Assembly: GCF_900573885.1 (NCBI RefSeq)
Contig: NZ_UPSE01000601.1
Location: 186,001 to 250,000 of the forward strand
Length of the DNA: 64,000 bases
Reading direction: 5' to 3'
From: Pseudomonas viridiflava
Lineage (GTDB): Bacteria > Pseudomonadota > Gammaproteobacteria > Pseudomonadales > Pseudomonadaceae
Numbering within the stretch: the stretch's first letter is position 1; the number at the start of each line of letters is the position of its first letter. This document shows positions 58,655 through 64,000 of this stretch, in pieces. A model generated the notes under the pieces. The model worked only from the letters and a program-made list of their open reading frames with translations. It made no database searches and was not told the DNA's origin. A program made the position numbers and the translations under genes.

Positions 58655-58682
58655 GCCCGGCCAACTAACCAGTTGGCCGGGC
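58655..58682. terminator. Strong hairpin after dnaK
   Basis: GCCCGGCCAACT and AGTTGGCCGGGC are perfect 12-base arms around AACC. There is no T run, so it may reduce read-through or stabilise the dnaK message instead of fully terminating. Confidence 0.6.
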
Positions 58683-58692
58683 GTTATCCGCC

Positions 58693-58714
58693 ACGCGGGA
58701 GCTTGCTCCCGCGT
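58693..58714. repeat. REP-like palindrome in the dnaK-dnaJ gap
   Basis: ACGCGGGAGC-TT-GCTCCCGCGT is a perfect palindrome of the GGGAGCTTGCTCCC type frequent in Pseudomonas. Confidence 0.75.
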
Positions 58715-58755
58715 TGGCGTGTCTGGAGAAGCCGATTTAAGAGTGTTGAAGAATT

Positions 58756-59889
58756 ATGGCTAAGCGTGACTTTTACGAAGTGTTGGGTGTTGAGCGTGGC
58801 GCGAGCGAAGCCGAGCTGAAAAAGGCTTACCGTCGCCTGGCGATGAAGCACCACCCGGACCGCAACCCTGGCGACAAAGAAGCTGAAGAGCGCTTCAAAG
58901 AGGCCAATGAGGCCTATGAAGTGCTGTCCGACGCCAACAAGCGCGCGGCGTTTGACCAGTATGGTCACGCCGGCGTCGACCCGAGCATGGGTGGCGCAGG
59001 GGCTGGCGGTGCCGGCTTTGGCGGGGCGAACTTCTCCGATATCTTCGGCGACGTATTCAGCGATTTCTTCGGCGGCGCCCGTGGCGGTTCGCGCGGCGGT
59101 GCGCAGCGCGGCAGCGATTTGCGCTACACGCTGGAACTCGATCTGGAAGAGGCCGTGCGCGGCACTACCGTGACCATTCGCGTGCCGACGCTGGTTAACT
59201 GCAAAACCTGCGATGGTTCCGGCGCGAAGAAGGGCACCAGCCCGGTTACCTGTACGACCTGTGGCGGTATTGGTCAGGTGCGGATGCAGCAGGGCTTTTT
59301 CTCGGTGCAGCAAACCTGCCCGCGTTGCCACGGCAACGGCAAGATGATCGCCGACCCGTGCGGCACCTGCCACGGCCACGGCCGCGTGGAAGAGCACAAA
59401 ACCCTGTCCGTCAAAGTGCCGCCAGGTGTGGATACCGGCGACCGTATTCGCCTGTCTGGCGAAGGCGAGGCGGGCGCTATGGGCGGGCCGGCTGGCGACC
59501 TGTATGTGGTTGTGAACGTGCGCGAGCACGCGATCTTCCAGCGTGACGGCAAGCATCTTTACTGCGACGTGCCGATCAGCTTCGCCGACGCGGCGTTGGG
59601 CGGCGAGCTGGAAGTGCCGACCCTCGACGGTCGCGTGAAGCTGAAGATTCCGGAAGGTACGCAAACCGGCAAGCTGTTCCGTCTGCGCGGCAAGGGCGTG
59701 GCTCCTGTTCGCGGCGGCGGTGCCGGCGACCTGATGTGCCGGGTGGCGGTGGAAACGCCGGTGAATCTGGATAAACGTCAGCGCGAACTGCTTGAAGAGT
59801 TCCGCAAGTCGCTCGCTATCGACGACAGCCATTCGCCGAAGGCGAGCGGTTGGTTCGAAGGCGTGAAGCGTTTCTTCGGCGACGTGTAA
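58756..59889 (+). CDS. dnaJ: DnaJ (Hsp40) co-chaperone
   Basis: The protein has 377 residues. The J domain (1-70) has HHPDRNPGD with the HPD triad. A Gly/Phe-rich linker follows, then four zinc repeats CKTCDGSG, CTTCGGIG, CPRCHGNG and CGTCHGHG. The C-terminal substrate-binding region completes a standard class I DnaJ. It is in the same direction as dnaK after a 123-base gap with two hairpins. Confidence 0.98.
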   Translation: MAKRDFYEVLGVERGASEAELKKAYRRLAMKHHPDRNPGDKEAEERFKEANEAYEVLSDANKRAAFDQYGHAGVDPSMGGAGAGGAGFGGANFSDIFGDVFSDFFGGARGGSRGGAQRGSDLRYTLELDLEEAVRGTTVTIRVPTLVNCKTCDGSGAKKGTSPVTCTTCGGIGQVRMQQGFFSVQQTCPRCHGNGKMIADPCGTCHGHGRVEEHKTLSVKVPPGVDTGDRIRLSGEGEAGAMGGPAGDLYVVVNVREHAIFQRDGKHLYCDVPISFADAALGGELEVPTLDGRVKLKIPEGTQTGKLFRLRGKGVAPVRGGGAGDLMCRVAVETPVNLDKRQRELLEEFRKSLAIDDSHSPKASGWFEGVKRFFGDV

Positions 59890-59950
59890 TCAGAGCTGGC
59901 GGAGTTGGAACGCTTCGCCGGCAGCAAGTTATTAGCTGGGAGCTGGATCA

Positions 59951-60754
59951 ATGCAACGTATAGCCGTAGTGGGCGCCGCCGGGCGCATGGGCAAAACCCT
60001 GATCGAGGCGATTCAGCAGGCCGATGGCGCCAAGTTGACTGCCGCGATTGATCGCCCGGACAGCAGCCTGATCGGTGCTGATGTCGGCGAACTGGCTGGC
60101 ATGGGCAAGCTGGGTTTGACGCTGGTGGGCGATCTTGCGGAGGTGGTTGAGCAGTTCGACGTGCTGATCGACTTCACCCATCCCACCGTGACCCTGAAGA
60201 ACCTGGAGGTCTGCCGCAAGGCTGGCAAATCCATGGTGATCGGCACTACCGGTTTCAGCGTTGAAGAAAAACAGCTGCTGGCTGAGGCAGGCAAAGACAT
60301 CTCGATTGTCTTCGCCGCGAACTTCAGCGTTGGCGTCAATCTGTGCCTGAAGCTGCTCGATACCGCAGCGCGCGTGCTGGGCGACGATGTGGATATTGAA
60401 ATTCTCGAAGCGCACCACCGGCATAAAGTCGACGCGCCCTCGGGCACTGCAGTGCGCATGGGTGAAGTGGTCGCGCAGGCGCTTGGGCGTGATCTGCAAA
60501 AGGTGGCGGTTTACGGTCGTGAAGGCCAGACCGGCGCTCGTGATCGCGAAACCATCGGCTTCGCTACTGTGCGTGCTGGCGATATTGTCGGTGACCATAC
60601 GGTGCTGTTTGCGGCGGATGGCGAGCGCGTTGAAATCACGCACAAAGCCTCGAGTCGCATGACCTTCGCACGCGGCGCGGTGCGTTCGGCGCTGTGGCTG
60701 AATGAGAAGTCGGCGGGGCTGTACGATATGCAGGATGTGCTTGATCTGCACTAA
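59951..60754 (+). CDS. dapB: 4-hydroxy-tetrahydrodipicolinate reductase
   Basis: The protein has 267 residues. The N-terminal nucleotide-binding motif is VVGAAGRMGKTLI, and the catalytic and substrate-binding motif is EAHHRHKVDAPSGTA. It catalyses the NAD(P)H-dependent step to tetrahydrodipicolinate in lysine and diaminopimelate synthesis. It lies between dnaJ and carA, as is usual in Pseudomonas. Confidence 0.98.
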   Translation: MQRIAVVGAAGRMGKTLIEAIQQADGAKLTAAIDRPDSSLIGADVGELAGMGKLGLTLVGDLAEVVEQFDVLIDFTHPTVTLKNLEVCRKAGKSMVIGTTGFSVEEKQLLAEAGKDISIVFAANFSVGVNLCLKLLDTAARVLGDDVDIEILEAHHRHKVDAPSGTAVRMGEVVAQALGRDLQKVAVYGREGQTGARDRETIGFATVRAGDIVGDHTVLFAADGERVEITHKASSRMTFARGAVRSALWLNEKSAGLYDMQDVLDLH

Positions 60755-60863
60755 GACGACCAAACGGTTGTCATCGTGGGTAGACCAAAAATGCCTTTTT
60801 CTGTAAGCTACAGCTTTAGTGTGTCCACTAAAAGCGCGCAGTTAACTTGAAAAAGTGATTCTC

Positions 60864-60905
60864 AAAAAAGCGGGGTGACGTGTCTAAGCGTCATCCCGCT
60901 TTTTT
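60864..60905 (+). terminator. Terminator in the dapB-carA gap
   Basis: AAAAAAGCGGGGTGACG pairs with CGTCATCCCGCTTTTTT. It ends dapB transcription and lies 45 bases before carA. If carA has a promoter upstream of it, it could also act as an attenuator. A second hairpin-like stretch at about 60810-60830 is weaker. Confidence 0.8.
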
Positions 60906-60950
60906 ACAACCTGCGTACGCCCCGTCAGGCTTGATTTACCGGAGGTCTTC

Positions 60951-62087
60951 TTGACTAAGCCAGCCATACTCGCCCTTGCTGATGGCAGCATTTTTCGCGG
61001 CGAAGCCATTGGAATCGACGGTCAAACCGTCGGAGAGGTGGTGTTCAATACTGCTATGACCGGCTATCAGGAAATCCTCACCGATCCTTCCTATGCCCAA
61101 CAAATCGTTACCCTGACTTATCCCCACATCGGCAACACCGGCACCACGCCGCAAGACGCCGAGTCGAACCGCGTCTGGTCCGCCGGCCTGGTGATTCGCG
61201 ATCTGCCATTGGTGGCAAGCAACTGGCGTAACACCATGTCGCTGTCGGATTACCTGAAAGCCAACAACGTTGTGGCTATCGCCGGTATCGACACGCGCCG
61301 CCTGACCCGCATCCTGCGTGAGAAAGGCGCCCAGAATGGCTGCATTCTGGCCGGCGACGACATCTCCGACGAGCAAGCTCTGGCGGCCGCGCGCGGCTTC
61401 CCGGGCCTGAAAGGAATGGATCTGGCCAAAGTGGTCAGCTCCACCGAGCGCTATGAATGGCGCTCCAGTGTCTGGAACCTGAAGACCGACAGTCACGCGG
61501 ATATCGACGCCAGCGAGCTGCCGCACCATGTGGTGGCGTTCGACTACGGCATCAAGCTCAACATCCTGCGCATGCTGGTTGAGCGCGGCTGCCGCGTCAC
61601 CGTGGTGCCGGCGCAAACGCCAGCCAGCGAAGTGCTGGCGATGCAGCCGCACGGCGTATTTCTGTCCAACGGTCCTGGCGACCCCGAGCCTTGCGACTAC
61701 GCGATTCAGGCAATCAAGGAAGTGCTGGAAACCGAGATTCCGGTATTCGGCATCTGCCTCGGTCACCAGCTGCTGGCCCTGGCCTCTGGCGCCAAGACGG
61801 TGAAGATGGGTCATGGTCACCACGGTGCCAACCACCCGGTTCAAGACCTCGATAGCGGCGTGGTCATGATCACCAGCCAGAACCACGGTTTTGCTGTGGA
61901 CGAATCGACCCTGCCTGCCAACTTGCGCGCTACGCACAAGTCGCTATTCGACGGCACCCTGCAGGGCATCGAGCGCACCGACAAAGCCGCCTTCAGCTTC
62001 CAGGGTCACCCCGAGGCGAGCCCGGGTCCACTGGACGTCGCCCCTTTGTTCGACCGATTCATCGAAGCCATGGCCGCGCGCCGTTAA
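60951..62087 (+). CDS. carA: Carbamoyl-phosphate synthase small subunit
   Basis: The protein has 378 residues and starts with TTG, with GGAGG eight bases before it. The N-terminal domain opens AILALADGSIFRGEAIG, and the class I glutamine amidotransferase follows with nucleophile Cys in FGICLGHQLLALA and the His/Glu pair in FQGHPEASPGP. It releases ammonia from glutamine for CarB. The product feeds pyrimidines and arginine. Confidence 0.98.
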   Translation: MTKPAILALADGSIFRGEAIGIDGQTVGEVVFNTAMTGYQEILTDPSYAQQIVTLTYPHIGNTGTTPQDAESNRVWSAGLVIRDLPLVASNWRNTMSLSDYLKANNVVAIAGIDTRRLTRILREKGAQNGCILAGDDISDEQALAAARGFPGLKGMDLAKVVSSTERYEWRSSVWNLKTDSHADIDASELPHHVVAFDYGIKLNILRMLVERGCRVTVVPAQTPASEVLAMQPHGVFLSNGPGDPEPCDYAIQAIKEVLETEIPVFGICLGHQLLALASGAKTVKMGHGHHGANHPVQDLDSGVVMITSQNHGFAVDESTLPANLRATHKSLFDGTLQGIERTDKAAFSFQGHPEASPGPLDVAPLFDRFIEAMAARR

Positions 62088-62122
62088 GCCTGCCGACTGA
62101 CCAAAGGATTCGAGAGTAGAAA

Positions 62123-64000
62123 ATGCCAAAACGTACAGACATTAAAAGCATCCTGATCCTCGGCGCAGGCCCCATCGTGATCGGCCAGGCGTGCGAATTC
62201 GATTACTCCGGCGCCCAAGCCTGTAAAGCCCTGCGCGAAGAGGGTTACCGGGTCATTCTGGTTAACTCCAACCCGGCCACCATCATGACCGACCCGGCCA
62301 TGGCCGACGCCACCTACATCGAGCCGATCAAGTGGCAAACCGTTGCCAAGATCATCGAGAAAGAGCGTCCGGACGCGCTGCTGCCAACCATGGGCGGTCA
62401 AACCGCACTGAACTGCGCTCTGGACCTGGAGCGCCACGGCGTTCTGGAAAAATTCGGTGTGGAAATGATCGGCGCCAACGCCGACACCATCGACAAAGCC
62501 GAAGACCGCTCGCGCTTCGACAAGGCCATGAAAGATATCGGTCTGGCCTGCCCGCGCTCCGGTATTGCCCACAACATGGAAGAGGCCAACGCGGTTCTCG
62601 AGAAGCTGGGCTTCCCGTGCATCATTCGCCCTTCGTTCACCATGGGTGGCACCGGCGGCGGCATCGCTTACAACCGTGAAGAATTCGAAGAAATCTGCGC
62701 CCGTGGTCTGGACCTGTCGCCGACCAAAGAGCTGCTGATCGATGAGTCGCTGATCGGTTGGAAAGAGTACGAGATGGAAGTGGTCCGCGACAAAAAGGAC
62801 AACTGCATCATCGTCTGCTCCATCGAGAACTTCGACCCGATGGGCGTGCACACCGGTGATTCCATCACCGTTGCTCCGGCGCAGACGTTGACCGACAAGG
62901 AATACCAGATTCTGCGTAACGCCTCGCTGGCGGTGCTGCGTGAAATCGGCGTGGAAACCGGCGGTTCGAACGTGCAGTTCGGTATCTGCCCGGACACCGG
63001 CCGTATGGTGGTGATCGAGATGAACCCGCGGGTGTCTCGCTCGTCTGCCCTGGCCTCGAAAGCCACCGGCTTTCCCATCGCCAAAGTCGCCGCCAAACTC
63101 GCAGTGGGCTACACCCTCGACGAGCTGCAGAACGACATCACCGGCGGCAAGACCCCGGCCTCGTTCGAACCGGCCATCGACTACGTCGTCACCAAGATCC
63201 CTCGTTTCGCCTTTGAAAAATTCCCGAAAGCCGATGCCCGTCTGACCACGCAGATGAAATCGGTTGGTGAAGTGATGGCCATCGGTCGCACCTTCCAGGA
63301 GTCCGTACAGAAAGCCCTGCGCGGTCTGGAAGTGGGCGTTAACGGCTTTGATCCGAAACTGGATCTGACCAGCGCCGAAGCCAAAGGCATTCTCAAGCGT
63401 GAGCTGACCGTGCCGGGCGCCGAGCGCATCTGGTATGTGGCCGACGCCTTCCGTGCCGGCATGTCTTGCGACGATATCTTCGCGCTGACCAAGATCGATC
63501 ACTGGTTCCTGGTACAGATCGAAGACCTGATCAAAGACGAAGAACGCATCAAAACCATGGGCCTGTCGTCCATCGATCGCGATGTGATGTACAAGCTCAA
63601 GCGCAAAGGGTTTTCCGATGCTCGCCTGGCCAAGTTGCTGGGTGTAACCGAGAAAAATCTGCGCAGCCATCGCCACAAGCTGAAGGTGTTCCCGGTCTAC
63701 AAGCGCGTCGACACCTGCGCCGCCGAGTTCTCGACCGACACCGCGTACATGTACTCAACGTATGAAGAAGAGTGCGAAGCGAATCCGTCGACCCGCGACA
63801 AGATCATGATTCTGGGCGGTGGCCCGAACCGTATCGGTCAAGGGATCGAGTTTGACTACTGCTGCGTCCACGCCGCCTTGGCGATGCGCGACGATGGTTA
63901 CGAAACCATCATGGTCAACTGCAACCCGGAAACCGTTTCGACTGACTACGACACCTCGGACCGCCTGTATTTTGAGTCGGTAACCCTGGAAGACGTGCTT
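62123..64000 (+). CDS. carB: Carbamoyl-phosphate synthase large subunit (5' part, cut by the window end)
   Basis: Open from the ATG at 62123 to the last base, giving 626 codons of an expected 1,070 or so. MPKRTDIKSILILGAGPIVI opens the first carboxy-phosphate half. GFPCIIRPSFTMGGTGGGIA is the ATP-grasp glycine loop, and the oligomerisation region is followed by the start of the second half at ILGGGPNRIGQGIEFDYC. It overlaps nothing and lies 35 bases after carA. The rest is outside the window. Confidence 0.98.
   Translation, partial: MPKRTDIKSILILGAGPIVIGQACEFDYSGAQACKALREEGYRVILVNSNPATIMTDPAMADATYIEPIKWQTVAKIIEKERPDALLPTMGGQTALNCALDLERHGVLEKFGVEMIGANADTIDKAEDRSRFDKAMKDIGLACPRSGIAHNMEEANAVLEKLGFPCIIRPSFTMGGTGGGIAYNREEFEEICARGLDLSPTKELLIDESLIGWKEYEMEVVRDKKDNCIIVCSIENFDPMGVHTGDSITVAPAQTLTDKEYQILRNASLAVLREIGVETGGSNVQFGICPDTGRMVVIEMNPRVSRSSALASKATGFPIAKVAAKLAVGYTLDELQNDITGGKTPASFEPAIDYVVTKIPRFAFEKFPKADARLTTQMKSVGEVMAIGRTFQESVQKALRGLEVGVNGFDPKLDLTSAEAKGILKRELTVPGAERIWYVADAFRAGMSCDDIFALTKIDHWFLVQIEDLIKDEERIKTMGLSSIDRDVMYKLKRKGFSDARLAKLLGVTEKNLRSHRHKLKVFPVYKRVDTCAAEFSTDTAYMYSTYEEECEANPSTRDKIMILGGGPNRIGQGIEFDYCCVHAALAMRDDGYETIMVNCNPETVSTDYDTSDRLYFESVTLEDVL

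Noticed and set aside
62084..63676. 530-codon frame antisense to carB
   Set aside because: Shadow of carB with the same biased composition; carB motifs are certain on the plus strand.

Overview
The window looks like a chromosomal segment of a Pseudomonas. The block smpB, ratA, rnfH, bamE/omlA, fur, recN, grpE, dnaK, dnaJ, dapB, carA, carB (about 50-64 kb) has the order and content typical of Pseudomonas. The GC-rich codon use, LexA boxes, REP palindromes of the GTAGGAG..CTTCAGCCGCGATG type, and a tmRNA with tag ANDDNYGAQLAA agree. No rRNA, ordinary tRNA, CRISPR array or intact insertion sequence was seen.

Layout. 0.2-3.6 kb: an AT-richer foreign cassette of a large serine recombinase, a 36-codon ORF and two ParB-like genes, all linked by stop/start overlaps. 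3.8-14.6 kb: a HAF-repeat autotransporter, a DUF4239 membrane protein, a GFA protein, LexA-controlled DNA polymerase II, a YcaC-like hydrolase, and a LysR gene that overlaps a YadG/YadH-type ABC exporter. 14.8-22.2 kb: an orphan type VI secretion module of VgrG, a multidomain peptidoglycan-hydrolase effector, a periplasmic immunity candidate, PAAR and a membrane protein. 22.4-32.9 kb: ordinary accessory metabolism, including a LysR, a cNMP-gated-type MscS channel, a secreted HSL-family hydrolase, an Old Yellow Enzyme, an LprI-MliC lysozyme-inhibitor fusion, type II NADH dehydrogenase facing an Rrf2 regulator, and malate:quinone oxidoreductase.

32.94-39.10 kb: a 6.1-kb genomic island in the 3' end of ssrA, bounded by 20-bp direct repeats. 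It carries an abutting pair, a ParA-type ATPase and a RelA/SpoT-fold nucleotidyltransferase with its key residues kept, next to a decayed Pf-like filamentous prophage whose replication and integrase genes are broken. An Arc-type repressor gene faces the prophage across three evenly spaced operator palindromes. YodC-like and DUF6953-like genes close the island.

39.6-50.0 kb: a hybrid Cache/PAS sensor kinase and the lactate-utilisation locus lldP-lldD-dld with divergent lldR and a perfect operator palindrome. 50.1-64 kb: core genes for ribosome rescue, outer-membrane assembly, iron regulation, DNA repair, heat shock, lysine and carbamoyl-phosphate synthesis, with a sigma-32 promoter before grpE. 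carB runs off the end.

The observations most worth following up are the ParA/RelA-SpoT cargo pair, a three-promoter regulatory element shared by the YcaC-like hydrolase, the LysR gene and the secreted esterase 13-15 kb away, and the recombinase/ParB cassette.
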